A stretch of 64,000 nt of DNA, taken from contig NC_092569.1 in assembly GCF_037975245.1 (NCBI RefSeq), positions 5,822,501-5,886,500 on the forward strand. Reading direction: 5' to 3'. Under the pieces are notes generated by a model. It worked only from the letters and a program-made list of their open reading frames with translations. It searched no databases and had not been told where the DNA came from. This document shows positions 1 through 13,239 of this stretch, piece by piece. A program made the position numbers and the translations under genes. Numbering within the stretch: position 1 is the stretch's first letter; each line of letters begins with the position of its first letter. The DNA comes from Apostichopus japonicus. Taxonomy: Eukaryota > Echinodermata > Holothuroidea > Aspidochirotida > Stichopodidae.

Positions 1-3000
1 TAAAAATCTGCTTTCATTTCTTCACGATGAAGGGATCTTTTGATAGCTAAAGCTGTATGTATAGCACATTTGCTACATCTTTAACATTTCCTACATCTTT
101 GAATGTAAACCACATACTCAAAGCATTTTGCCTTGTGAAGGTATATGATTTTATCCAATTTGGGTATATTTTGTGAATGTATCTGGGAATAGTCACAATA
201 AGTTCTCAGGACAAGCCAATAGTGTCAGGATATCCCAATGACCCAAATAGCATATAATTTATAAATTTTTACACAGAATAAATTTTTTGTTTTAACACGG
301 GAGTTTTCTACCCACACAGCTACCCACACCAAGAGTCTAAATTCTAATAATGCTCAATGGCTTGGAATAAATTTGAGGATCAGACCATCTAGAGAAAGTG
401 CTTTTGAAAAGTGCCAGCTATATATATGGGCAAGTTGGCACAAAGCAATGCACAACATAACGCAATGTCCATGAAAAAAGCTGAAGCTTCAATTGGTACT
501 CTTGACGATGCATGAAGTAGTTAACACTTGCACGACATTCGGAAACGCATCATTGACGATGTTTAGCATGAAAATCTCTGTTATGGAGATGTTCTTAGCT
601 CTGTACTGAAGTATCACAACTTGCGGTTGATTTGTTGATTCTTCATTTTGCTGTATAGTACACTATACAGGGGACCTGCATCTATGACGCTTTGCGTTTG
701 TGTACACGTGTACAGTAGTCTTTTTTAATACATTGAAATAGAACTTCTCAGTCTTGTCTTTCCTGCCCTGCATTTAGTGATATCAGCATGGTATTTACTG
801 GCACATAATTACTGTGCCTATACAATTGCCGGTATAGTGAAGTAGTACTTCTACTAACCTTTGTTAATTTGATAGTGTACTGTAGGTAGCATAGCACCAG
901 ACGTCTTTACAGTACGTGTTGCACAGTATGTGTTGCTCAAACTTTTGGCAGGCTATAATATTAACAGTCCATTGTTATGTTGTAAAGTGCTATTAGGGTG
1001 CCTGGAGGGGCTACCTTTAGAGGTACAAGCCACGCAAATGACAATGGAAAACCATCCAAGTTGTTTAACTGCAATCTATTCCACAAATGGAAGACACACA
1101 CGAACCAAGATGAACATGCAGCATACCAAAGGGTACAAGGAGCAGTAACGGAGCAGCCCCCCTAAATATGATAAAAATGAATAAGTAAACAATTAAACAA
1201 TATACAATAAAACGATATACAATTTGATATCTTGCAATTTAACCCGGCTATATATTACCCAACAACACTCTGTATATGAAATAGTTAAGAAATAGCAACC
1301 AATCTTCCCAGTGAAATATTATCTCAAAACACCATATTGCATTAGAACCCCACCATTTTAACACTTGACATTCGTTTGAACTGATTTGACTGTCCACAAC
1401 ATTTATATGATATACTCAATTGACTAAGTGGAAACATAATAAAATAATTAAAAATAACACAGCAGATCACCACCGTTTTACTCACATCCTAATAGTCACA
1501 AATGAAGAATACAAGTACCTTTACCCGACTCGATCATACACCTTTAATATAAATTATGTCAAGTCATGATGAATACAAACATGAATACCAAATCAAATGA
1601 ACAACTCTGCCTAATTCACATTAATCACTACTCATCACCAGAATTATCTTTGAATACAAGTCGGGTATCCCTTCATTTCACTTGCATCATGAGTTCACAT
1701 GAAATTTTCTATACACAAATCTGTATCTTCACTGCATACTGCTTGAATGATGAGTACTAATGAGCGACCCCTATAATTACAATTAAGCTTAATGAGTTAA
1801 CAAGTAGACGATAAATAAAAACCCAAATACATCAGAATATGTCCTGACATGGTACTCTCAACTCACCGGACCACAAACAAGTGAACTACTTTAATGTAGA
1901 TACATTATAATGAGACGCTTCTCGTCTACGACCCTCCGAACAATCAGGAACCTACAACAAAATTATAATAATATTAACCAACAATTGTACTAGCTATTTA
2001 CACCATAACACAAGTTACACAACTAGACACCAATCTGCAGCTTTGCCAAAAGTTGTAACAAGCTGTGTTGAAATCCTGACACAAATATTTACAGTAACAT
2101 TAAAGAAAATAAAATAATCAATCAAAATACAATTAAAGAAGTAATTAAAGAACAAAGATGGTACATGGCAAAAGGGTCTATTCTTAATAGAAGTAGTACA
2201 GTTCAATTCCTAACACAAACTGGTAACACAGAGCCTGTATGCACTGCTCCACCTAGTCCTGGCCAAGTCGTTTGTAATACTCTTTTTCTCGCGTGTAAAC
2301 TGTACATGCTTCAGAGTTTATTTCTGCCTACCACGATTGTGCTTGCCCAATGTATTTTGCATGCCCGAGGATCTGTCCGATACTAAAATTTCTCCAAAGA
2401 GGGGCTTGAACTTATGCAAACTACAAAATCTGTATTCAAATTAATGTTACAAAATTGCTTGTCATGTGAGATCATGTTTCTTCCACGGCAATTAGCAGCC
2501 GTCTCGCAGTGTACAAACCATTCTAAGGCCAAGTGATTGCTCACTGCGGGAGGCAGGGCTTGAATAAACATTTTTGGGGGATGTGGGTCCAGTTTGTAAA
2601 CCTAATTGGCTTACTTCGCTTTTCCAAAGCAAATCTGCTAAAATCAAAGGGAAACATAAGATAGCTTGGGAGAACATGTGCAAGACCCTAGTATCAATCT
2701 AAAGCGTTGCCGGGGCGTTCTCTGGGCAGAACAGTAAATAGATATGGTAAAATAGCTTTGTGTAAAGGAAAGCCGGTACACTAGGCTGTACATACTAGGG
2801 TCTTAAGTTTTTCTTAACAAGACTATGCTCCATCTAGCACGAAGGGTGTTACAGAATATTTAGTTCTACTATCCTGCTTTAATGCTGGCATGATAGACCA
2901 AACACTATTGTATTGATTAACAACAACAAAGGGCCACATTGTATAGTACTAGCTTTCCACTGCAACTGCCCAGCAACCAATACCAGCATATATCTAACTC

Positions 3001-4990
3001 AACATAGATCCATATACAGAAATTATGAATAGAATGAAACACTGTTAAGGTCTACCTTAAAGGTACACACTTCCTTTAAACATTTTGAGATCCCCCTCAC
3101 ACTGAACACCACATTTTGGAAATTACTGACTCTTTAACCTCTCTATAGAATTAGGAAGTAGCATTACTGATAAAAGCCACACCATGAGTCAGCCATGCAC
3201 TTAACATGGTTAAGTCAACTATAGGCCTCCAATATACACTCATAAACCCCAGAAACTAAACTCTTCTCACAAAGTAATAATATTAACAGTTTAATGAACA
3301 ATTAGATGGCTGGAGGCACTCTGATCGAGTAATTGGCCTCGACATTCTTTATAAGCATATATATCACTTTAAGCCACTGTACGTGTGCCTTATCCTACAC
3401 ACACAATACACACTGCAATGCAGTATAGCACATGTCAGCCCTCACTTTGCAGCAAGGATAAATTAGACTTTAAATAATGACAATTTTAATTAATTAACCA
3501 AAATACTGTTCAGTAAATAAAATACAGAGTCAATTAACTCACCAGTTGGTCAACTTCTCCCACAAGGATGTAAGTTAATTTTACCTCCATGATTCAACCA
3601 TGGAGGTAAAACCATGGAGGTAAAACAGACCCTCCATGATTCAACTTCTTGAACTCCTTTCACTAAGAACAATGACCTCTCAGTAGTAGCGCTAATGATG
3701 AAGTGATGAAACAAAGGAAATGGAAGCAGATCGATGTTGCCCAACCTACTCACTAGCACACTAATACTGGTCATCTTAGAGACAGTGAGCAACAAGTACA
3801 GATACATATGCATTGGGTGAGAAGTAACCAATCAAGGACAATCATTCCACCCTGGTTTACTTTACCTGGCTCAAGGACACCATACTCTAATGGGTACAGC
3901 TTAGCAATGGGAGAGCACCTGTCTTGACCAGTCACATCCTGTTATTATAGGACTTCCCTGAGAGGAGCTCTGTCTCTATGCATGGTGCTCTATGGGAGGC
4001 CGATAGGGCACTTAACTAAGGCAGGCCATATTGGGAAAATATGCAAAACTACACATTACCACAGTAAGAAGCCAAATTAAGTTGGGCACGGATGTTCAAT
4101 GAAGTGTGTTTCTTCACATTAGGTAAATCTGATAGGTTTGCTGCTACAGTAGTTATTCTGTAAGTACACATGTGTATAGCATTTAGTAGATTGCAAATTT
4201 TAAAATTGGTCAACATTAAAAAGCTAAAATAAAAAAATAAAAAAATATATATATATGTTCATACTATTACGTGGGCTCTTAATATTAGCTTATAGACTGT
4301 GTACATTACACCAACCATACTGCTTCAAACGCTTCAAAGAGTTTGAGTACTTAAATATTGGGTATGTGGTCGGGGGGGGGGGAGTGGGTGGATTTGTAGC
4401 TGGAATGATTCAAGTGGAACGCTGTAAATAATTGTGTACATAGTCTGTGTACCTTGTACAGGAGGGCATTTAAAACAATTCTTTGCACCAGACCTGTACT
4501 AATTACAGACCCAGGTAATAACCCACAGTCAGAGATTGATAAAAAAAATGAAAAGTACAAACAAAACAAAAAAGTGGATAAAATATTGCAAGAAATATTG
4601 TGAAATGTCTTGTTGGTTCCTCTATATTTGACATGTGATCACCCTTGCAACAACACGCTTGTCAGTGCTTGGTGGCAGGTGTCAATCTGAGTCATGTATT
4701 TGTGGCCAGTAGTGGAGAAAAGTTTCGGACAGGGGTGTCACAAGCTTGCCTAGCATTGCCTTCGACCCTGTTAAGACTAAAGTCTATAACTTTGTGTTCT
4801 TATCTACTCATATTCGATGTTGGAGTTATTTTATTTTAGTGTTAGCCACTACAGAATTTCTATGTAGTGTTACATGGTAATTAAGTATGGTTCTATGATA
4901 TGACAACCATTATCACAGTGTGGGAACACTAATGTTGTCAGCATGTTTGGGCTATTAACTCTTTGTTTTATGATTTTTTTTCATTTGTAG
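1..4990. other. AT-rich stretch with no recognised gene
   Basis: I see no exon with family similarity here. Short open frames on both strands look like chance. It should lie upstream of, or inside the first intron of, the RidA-like gene. I searched for codons of the family's N-terminal Gly-Pro-Tyr-Ser segment followed by a splice donor and found none. Small local features are a repeated sequence around CCATGGAGGTAAAAC at 3598-3625 and a run of about ten G near 4372. Confidence 0.5.
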
Positions 4991-7900
4991 CCAAGCAGTA
5001 GCAGTCGGTAGTACGGTATACCTCTCAGGTCAAGTGGGAATCGATCCTGGTACAGGTACCATGGTAGAGGGCGGTATTGAGCCTGAAGCGCATCAGGTCA
5101 GTCCAAGTACCATATTTGAGATAAAGCATGAGTCACAGATTAATTATTTTTGTGTATCATATAGTAATTTTCTAGCATTATCTAGAGTTTTTGGTATTTA
5201 ACCAGCAAATGAAATAATTTTGTGATTACTTGCAATAGGAATGCAAAAACTAACGCATAAAGTCAAGGTGGTGTGCATTTGTTTTGCTATCTGACCGAGG
5301 ACTTGAACAAAAGAATTTCAGGCCCTCGGTAGTGTTTTCTAAAGAATCACCACGTCCTCGGATGAATTCTATTGTATGGGGTATTGTTAAGGTTAGGGTA
5401 CGTGGATCTGAACAATGGAAAATACAATGGGGTCCTCAGTTGGAATGTAAAACCAACATGTGTGTGTGTGTGTGTGTGTGTTTGTTACCCGGTCTTGTAA
5501 ATATGATAATGCTAAAGTACATGACTGAACTGGATACTTTGTACATGTGGATCTGTATTAGTGAATACAAGACGGCTATTAAAACTTATTGGAGATCGAA
5601 GGTCATTTACTTTTGTGTAGAGGTCAAGGGTTGTTTGATACCATTAGAGGTTTAAGTCTAACAACCTTGTAAAATACCATTTCTTTGGAAATTGAAGCTT
5701 GGACGTTCAGCTCATTTATGGTATGTGGATGCACTTTAGTGGGCTCTAGAACCATTTTGTTCTTTTAGGAGGTCAAAGTTCATATGAGGTCAACAGTGGT
5801 CAAAGTCTGAGAATCATGTTAATCTGATATAACTCAAAGCTCAAAATCTTGGATGAAGTTTATACTTGGTATGTAGATCATAAAAATACATCTTTAAAAC
5901 TTAAATGAACAACATACTTACTTTGTTTGAAATTCACCAAAAGTGAGTACAAAGCCTGAAAAACCTTGTTAATGCAACAAATCAGTTTATAGTTACAGTT
6001 ATTAAGATGAAATTCATACATGACTTGTAGGTTTCACATAAGTGCAGGTATCTTGCATACATGTAACAGTAGTAAAAACTTGAAAATCATATTGTTTGCA
6101 GTATCTTATTAAATGTTCTGATATAGAGCATGTGATATAGAGCATGGCAAGAAATCACGGCTTTCTGGTTAAATTTCCTCAGGTATTCAAGAACATTTCC
6201 GAGGTGTTGACTGCCGCAGGACTCACCTTCAAAGATGGTCAGTACACATGCCTTCACATAAATGATTATATATTCAACTTTCATATTCTTGTCATTGGCC
6301 AATTCACTGGGGCTAAAGGTGGGTGGGTGGGGAGGGTGGTTGGGGGAGGAAGAAGAGGTAAAATGAACCACTTATATAATCTGGTCTGTGTCACTCCCAG
6401 TGGTAATATACAGATGGAGAACAAAGTCTTTTAATGAATTAAAAAGTACAATAGAAAACTTGAATTACTGTAAGAGAATGTCATTTTTACTGACCAAAGC
6501 CTATCTTTTAGTTAGTGAGATGTATGGCAATTGTCCTTCTGGCCCCTCCCTCCCCCTCCCGTATATGGGTTTGCTACTTATACCATATAAATGGTGGGGT
6601 TTTCATAACAATGAGAGCTTTGTTATTTGACACCTCTTGATATTTTATTTCACACAGTCGTAAAGTGTACAGTTCTCTTGGCTTCGATGGATGACTATGC
6701 GACGATAAATAAAATCTACGGAACCTGTAAGTAACCTACCGTAGCTTTCTCCACCAAACTGACTTTTGGGTCGAGTCTCGGAAAACCTGTAAGGTCTGCC
6801 AGGTTTCTATTAAGTTCTGGGAATACTGAAGTGAACTTTAGCAATGATGGTTAAACACATGTTGTCAATATTGCAAGAACTGTAATTTTGGATGTACTTG
6901 CAAAAAAGAGGAAGCAGAAATTCTGCGAAGACTGCGAAAACATGTAATTAGTACCTTGATTGTAACTGTCTATTGGTAATTCACACACAAATGCAGGTTA
7001 TGTCACATACGATAACTTAACTGATTATAGATGTAACAGTTGAGTAGTTAAAGGGAGATATATAACATCAATTCAGAATGTTTGGCCGTGAAATTGATTA
7101 ATGACCCCATTTATTTTCAGTGTTGGTTGTATAACGCCTGGCCCATGTCATCGCTACAAACCGCCCTACTCCATCTAGGCATGCTTGCAACTTTGCTTTA
7201 GCAGGTCGCAAGGCAGATCATTAATATGGCTTTAAAATGTTCATGACATGAACCCAGCGTTGCCTTTATTTACTAACATAGCTCGAAATCAGATAAAACC
7301 TGGGGATCTTTAAAATTTCAGCTCACAATCATCTCTGTAGACTGATCTGCTAAAATTGTTCAAAGAAGAAAAACGAAAAAAAAAGAAATCATTCAAAACA
7401 TTGCACAAAATTCAACCATGTGCAGTTGTTCATTCAGGCCCGTAGCCAGGTTAGTTAATCAGGGTGGGCAACCACAGAATCGGGGGGGGGGGGGGGCAGA
7501 GAAACAAAATCCTGGTAGTGTGAACTATGATATCAGGCAAAGTCTTATGAAATGCCATAGTTCTGCCACTTCATAGCTCTGTACATATTTAAACTTGGGC
7601 GAAAGTATAGGCGAAACTTGTGATAAGGCCGCAGAGTGTAATGAAATTGAACAAGTTAAACTAGAGTGCATCCTGATATATACATTTCTCCTCAATCCCA
7701 GATTTCACGGACAAGTTCCCTGCCAGAGCAGCATATCAGACAGCAGGTCTCCCAAAGGTAGGATACTTCAACTCAGGCTCTACGACTGTCATGGACGTTG
7801 AGTAGAGAGAATTTCAAATTAGAATAAAACAAAAACTGTTACCAAACTGCTTATCCACTAAAGAGCCCGTATGAGAGAATGTGTTAAAGTAAGCGGGCCT

Positions 7901-8959
7901 GACGTTTCGAACCTAGCAGGATCTTCTTTAGAGGCTGAATGACATGAGAGAATGAAGTTAGATTAAGTCAGATAAGACAAAAAGTTTATTCTTCATGACA
8001 TTGAAAAATAACGTCAGGTCTTTGTATTTAGTATTTTAATATGAAATAAGCTTAAACCTAAAAGCAGAATCCAATTTTGTTTTTGTTTTTTGTAATTGTC
8101 ACATGTCGAAACTGGTGTGAAGAGAATATGTTGACTTCAATCACCTAAGTACACTAGCATGATCAGAAGGTGTGTGTCATGTGGAATCCAGCATGACTGG
8201 GTTGATGACTCTAATCATACTAAAACATTAAATACTCAAGCTATTATGTTTGGTAATCATTTTGAATATTATTTATTGTTGTTATTCTTTACACTACGGT
8301 ATGTATGTTGGATAGGTTAGGGTTACGATACACATACATAATGTATTTAGGTGAATTTGAACGTTTATATTTTATTGATGGAGAAAACAGATATTTAAGT
8401 AGAGGAAAACAGTTTCCAAAATCTCAGAAAGATTACAAAAAAAATATGAATACATACTTCGTCGCGCTTAGAAATAAAACCTTATTTCTTCTCTACGAGT
8501 AAATACATTTGAGCAAAGTGATTTTTCCCCCTGTTAAATATTCAGAGTGAGTATTTGTGTGCAACTTAAGGTAACACTATGACTGAAAGAGAGTGTGTAT
8601 TGTGATGAAAAATTGTGCATCCAACATGAATCAGTTTTATGTCTTACCAGTGGCGGGATGCAAAGAAATCTTTCCTTCTATGAGTCTCAAATGAAAACTA
8701 TAATATAATATAACACCTTAAAGAAATAATTCAATAAAAATGAAATATGCATTCCTATGGGGTGCCTCTTAATTTCTTGCTTTCAAATTTGCAGAGTCAT
8801 GTTTGAAATATTTGAATTGCTTGATCTTTAGTTCTTTTGATCTAGGTCTAAGGTAGTGTTATCACAGATGCCAGTGAACCTTCTTCATTTTTTTGTATTC
8901 TTCAGAACGCTAGAGTGGAGATTGAATGCATCGCAGTGAAAGGTATAGAAGACCAGTGA
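4991..8959 (+). CDS. RidA/UK114-family 2-iminobutanoate/2-iminopropanoate deaminase, five of probably six coding exons
   Basis: RidA enzymes hydrolyse reactive enamine/imine intermediates released by pyridoxal-phosphate enzymes and act as small trimers in the cytosol or mitochondria. Exons are 4991-5096, 6183-6237, 6658-6726, 7702-7757 and 8906-8959, with GT-AG borders and matching phases; they give 112 residues. Visible family landmarks, in order, are VYLSGQVGIDP, the helix ISEVLTAAGLTFKD, VVKCTVLLASMDDYATIN, YFTDKFPARAAYQ and VEIECIAV. PARAAYQTAGLP followed by VEI fits the UPF0076 signature; the Arg of PAR and the Glu of VEIE are the expected substrate-contact residues. Family proteins are about 130-140 residues, so roughly 20 N-terminal residues (the Gly-Pro-Tyr-Ser part) lie in an exon I could not find. 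The first listed exon starts with one base of a split codon, so it cannot be the first coding exon. A candidate AATAAA lies at 9641. Family assignment is very sure; the exact substrate is inference. Confidence 0.93.
5459..5481. repeat. (TG)n microsatellite
   Basis: A short pure TG run in the first listed intron of the RidA-like gene. Confidence 0.9.
7436..7500. repeat. Single hAT-type terminal fragment with poly-G
   Basis: CAGGCCCGTAGCCAGG resembles a hAT-type terminal inverted repeat and is followed closely by a run of about 14 G. I see no matching opposite end nearby, so this is a solo end or a decayed element in the RidA-like gene's intron. Confidence 0.35.
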
Positions 8960-11900
8960 AATGACTTGTTGCAGGATACTCTCCTAGACTGACTAGAACT
9001 ACCAAAAAAATAAGAAAACTCCGCAGAGAATTTAAGCAGAATGAGATCAAGTACACCTTTCTATGGTTTTCCATCCCTGACAAGAGACGTTCCCCGATAG
9101 TCAACAATTTGGTCGCTGGCCCTGTCCCATTTTGGATGGATTTACTCTACTCTACCACGGTGCTGTAGTAGAAGTAGTTGGTTCATACACACTGCACCAT
9201 TGCTTTGACCACACATTCTCCTCTTGTTCTTGAACAGTAACACATCATATGACCATTGAAATGACCTACACATCCATGGTTCCTGAATATTCATGGCCTG
9301 AATTATTCATGTTTCCTGAATATTCATGTTTCCTGAATATTCATGGATCCCTGCATAACCTACACGTGCTTGAACCTGCTGAAATATGCATGGACATACC
9401 TGAATATTACTACTAGCCCCGTACAAAGTAGCCTCAAACAGTATAAGGGCTGATAAATGTTACAGCAAATTTAAGAAATCATTGACAATCATGAATACGT
9501 CACATTGTTTTAACATGTATTATAGTGCTCAAATTTAATGATCGTCCGAAATGGCTAAAAATCACGTCAGATAAACCTAACGCCCTGCTTAGGTTTCCGA
9601 CAGACGACTAGCATATTTGCCGTAAGTGTTAAACACTTCGAATAAAATCTGGAATCCTTATTTCTTTAAAATAAAAATTCGCCCCACGAAAAAAATTATA
9701 GTAGCTTGTTGGTATCGCCCTCGATTCATATTAAAAACAAAGAAAGAAATACATCAGATGTTGGTATGTTCCGTAATGAGGGGAAAATCCTACACTACAG
9801 TTCTATCCAAGATTTGTCGTTTTCCGTAAGACTAGTCACTGAGAGTAAGACTTCAGCCTCAGGCTGATAGACTAGGCCTGCATAGCCTAACGTTACAGTA
9901 CTCACAGCCACAAGGCTAATTCGATACATTTTAGTATTACTTTTGCACAGCTCTCATGCAGGACGCGCCACATTAAAAGTCCAAGTGATTTCGTTTGGAT
10001 AACCAAAAACTACTACAATCTATAACATGTATATACAGTACAACCTAAGCAGTGGAAAAATTCTTCAACCTTGTTACAAAAGTTGCAAAGTATATCACCA
10101 TTTTTGCATCTGACCAATTACCCTCCATTTTACCAAGTATTCTCAAAGGAATGGGATAACCCCCCCCCCCGGACATCACATCTTAATCCCCCTGCTATAA
10201 CAAACTTGTGGTTGCACCCCTGTGTGGCTGAGACAATTTTAACTATCATGTTTATCAAATGTTTTATGTTGAGAGCAAGGATATGCAATATTGGCAAGTA
10301 ATAGTTCAGTTTCCATATTATAGTACTTCAAAAGTAACTATTATTTAAAAATCATTTGCAGCTTAATAAGATAATTACATTTGCAGCTTAATAAGATAAA
10401 TATAATTCACAGAGGACAGATACAATGCTTAAATTTAAGGTAGAGAAATTATTCTCTGGTACAGAAATTATGTTCTTCTGCCCAAATGCTCTTTCAGAAA
10501 TAGTTTTAACTTCCCTCTAGCAGAGATCAAAGTGACTTCTATTTATGTTTTGTCCTAGGTGTGAATCAAAATACAATTAGATAACAGAATACAAAATACT
10601 TGTTTTGACTTGTTTCATTTCTGCATGCTTCTCTCTTGACTAATTGGCTACTGGATGTTGAAGTTAGGTTTCCTTTATTATTTATTTCAACCCCCCCGTC
10701 CCCCCCCCCCCCATCCCCACTTCGTCCCTGTTCTCTCTCCCATTGCATCACAAAATAGTATTTTAAAAGGCTTGAGCTTGTTTCTTGTAATTAAAAAAGA
10801 TAACAAAATAAAATGTAGCATTTAAAGATATGTTTTTTTAATCGGTTTTAGGGCATTTGGGGATACAGTAGTCGATGAAGATGCGTCAGTCGGGGTGGGG
10901 ACGGGGGGGGGTGGTGGAGGGGGCATTCAATCGGGCAAGAAGGATCTTTGATTAGCACAACTTAAAACTAGGCTCCGGCAGTCTGAAGACCTTTCATGCA
11001 AAATAATCATTCCCACTGTAAAGCAATCATGAACGTTAGAGTGTATATGAATCCAATTGTCTTTCAGTGAAGTTCAGGGTTCATTTGAGGTCAAGAGGTC
11101 AACATGAAAATTTGAATTCAGCAGAGGTCAAAACTCGCCGATCTTGTCTGTTGCCGTTTTACATTACATATTCTCATATGAAATATGAGTGTCTATCTGT
11201 CTCATGGATCAGCTACATATACTGGACGCGCTTGCCGCACGACTTTGACTTCAGTTGTGCAGGCACGTATAATGTTGATCATGTGGACTATAACCGTATT
11301 TTCGTCTGGGATACAGAGATGAAAAAGAAGCCAGAAATTACCTATCACTCAGCCGTATCGCACATCCGCGGAGATCAAGAGCGGCCTTCGCAATCTATTG
11401 CACAAATAATAATTATTTCTCGTGCAGTATGATTTCATTTATTGCTCATGATGTGTGACACTTTTGGTCAACTCTAAAACCTTGCATGTTTATGCCCCTT
11501 TTGACCCACACATGAATGGATTCTCAATGATCCCGTATCATTGTTGCTCATCTGGTAATCTTTCGGCAGCCTACACTCACCCCATCCAAAAAATCGAACG
11601 GGGAAGCAGATTGAAATAAAATTACTCACATGGTTTTATGTATCTGTGGTTTGGTGATGTGGTCTTTAAGTACCCTATGCTACAAAGTAATAGTTTCACC
11701 AGCAGGGTGCCTCACTATTGCTTACCCAGCACAATCATCGACCATAGATAACCTAGCCTCGGCGCGAGGCTACTTACCGTTAGTACTTTTAGGGCCCAAT
11801 TGTGGCATATAGGATTTGTAAATATTATATAAGCTAAAGATTGTTGACCCTAGTTTCCTCATTAAACCCGATTGCTTTATCTACAAGTGCGATGTGAAGC

Positions 11901-12039
11901 ATTAATTGCAGTAGACAAGATCATCCACTAAAATTGATCTATGATGTAATTCAAATAGGACGCCCTCAAATTGTTAAAAAACGTGAGTAGTATTGCGAAA
12001 GTAGTATCATTGATGTATGTATTTTACATTTTTAGATAT
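8960..12039. other. Intergenic DNA, no recognised gene
   Basis: It contains three copies of CCTGAATATTCATG-like sequence at about 9279-9350, a short duplication around GCAGCTTAATAAGATAA at 10360-10400, and poly-C or poly-G runs near 10160, 10690 and 10900. An open frame of 121 codons at 11067-11432 has no family motif and begins in repeat-like sequence rich in GAGGTCAA. No exon with splice sites and similarity was seen. Confidence 0.5.
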
Positions 12040-12272
12040 TTTTAGATCCTCCTGCAAGCAGAAACTCGCGAAGAAGCCTCACCGGCCTATCAAAGCCGCA
12101 AGCCGACCGAAGTCAGTCTCTTACATTCATATTTAACGTCCATGATTATGAATTGTTAATTGTCAACAGCTCTGTAACTGGACGAAATACATTAATCTGG
12201 GAGTGACTCCAACCGGGGACCTTATGATTGAAAGGCACCGGCGTTAACCACCGAGCTAACACTCCTATTGAT
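12040..12272 (-). repeat. tRNA-derived SINE-like element (intact copy)
   Basis: Read on the minus strand it starts with a tRNA-like head: an A box in TTAGCTCGGTGGTTAACGC and a B-box-like GGTTGGAGTCA. A body follows with GACTTCGGTCGGCTTGCGG, and it ends in an A/T-rich tail. The same body is present at 22600-22765 plus 24709-24785, where a transposon interrupts it. This copy therefore shows the uninterrupted site. Confidence 0.7.
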
Positions 12273-12840
12273 TGATGTTGTGTTTGTTGATCCATTTGGC
12301 ATTCATGTTAATTTAAATGTTCAACGTAGCCCGTGCTGATAATTCCTCCCTAAAGAAACAGAATCGATTGAAGCTGAATGAGTTTGAGAAAGTTAAGTGT
12401 TCTCGTTATAATATAATGTAATATGCGTTTGTTTGGGTGTGAATGAGCATATTTGCCAAACAGTATTGGTTCCACTGTATCTTACAAGTTACAAAAAAAA
12501 AGTGGAAAGTAATTTCATCACCCCTTCCGATTCGGCAGTCCCGGACAACCACAGTCAGGCACATCCAAACCAACGAAACTAGTTTCTTTTGGCAGCAAAT
12601 GATCGTATGTATATGTGTTGCATACGAGCGTACGAGCCTTACGCGTTGATTAAAGGAGGAAGGCGGCAATGTATATATTTCGTACGAAGTATATAATAAG
12701 CTACAAGTATGACAAGGTGAATGATCGATCGTGTCCGTTTCGTACGAAAATACCACGGAGCTCACGTCACTGACGAAGAGATGACGGAATGTTTATATTT
12801 ATACACACACACACGCACGCACACATATCTATATATCTAT

Positions 12841-12849
12841 ACCTATATA

Positions 12850-12916
<67 letters not shown>
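12841..12916. repeat. (TA)n microsatellite
   Basis: About 36 TA units, preceded by ACAC and TATC runs and followed within about 40 bases by a fragment of the tRNA-bearing repeat that also abuts the other long (TA)n arrays of the window. Confidence 0.95.
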
Positions 12917-12919
<3 letters not shown>

Positions 12920-12949
12920 AGGGCGTAGGAACCGGGGGGCTGGGGGCTG

Positions 12950-13055
12950 GGACCGGTAAGGTCGTAATTCCACTGTAGGCGTTTGCCACCTGTATCGAAC
13001 AATACTACTTCTGTTTTGGTGACATATTTGCCTTACTCTAGCGATCAAACATTTA
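12950..13055 (-). repeat. Fragment of the tRNA-bearing repeat
   Basis: It contains ACCGGTAAG, ATTCCACTGTAGGCGTTTG, ATCGAACAATACTA and GGTGACATAT in the same order as the copy at 35560-35640, and inverted relative to 15940-16030. The tRNA-like part is missing. Confidence 0.75.
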
Positions 13056-13239
13056 TTATTCATATTACTTCACGAATGTACATATGGTGTCATTTTAGTT
13101 ACTACATACGCCCTAATTTCACACAGATATCTACACAGCGCGCTTCGCCGCTCTACGACACATGTATACACACCATACAAAACGTAACACGAACTTCATG
13201 TTTGACTCCAAAATGTCCTCCGGCTCTCTAAATGTCAAT

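Noticed and set aside
5590-5830. Clusters of AGGTCA that could be nuclear-receptor half-sites
   Set aside because: Similar GGTCA-rich DNA recurs in the diverged dispersed repeats at 16.2, 27.0 and 43.1 kb, so repeat origin is the simpler reading.
11067-11432. 121-codon open frame
   Set aside because: No motif, no splice context, and it begins in GAGGTCAA-rich repeat-like DNA.
12721-12978. Long YIYIYI open frames over (TA)n arrays, also at 15658-15884 and 35593-35926
   Set aside because: They are translations of microsatellites with no stop codon in that frame.
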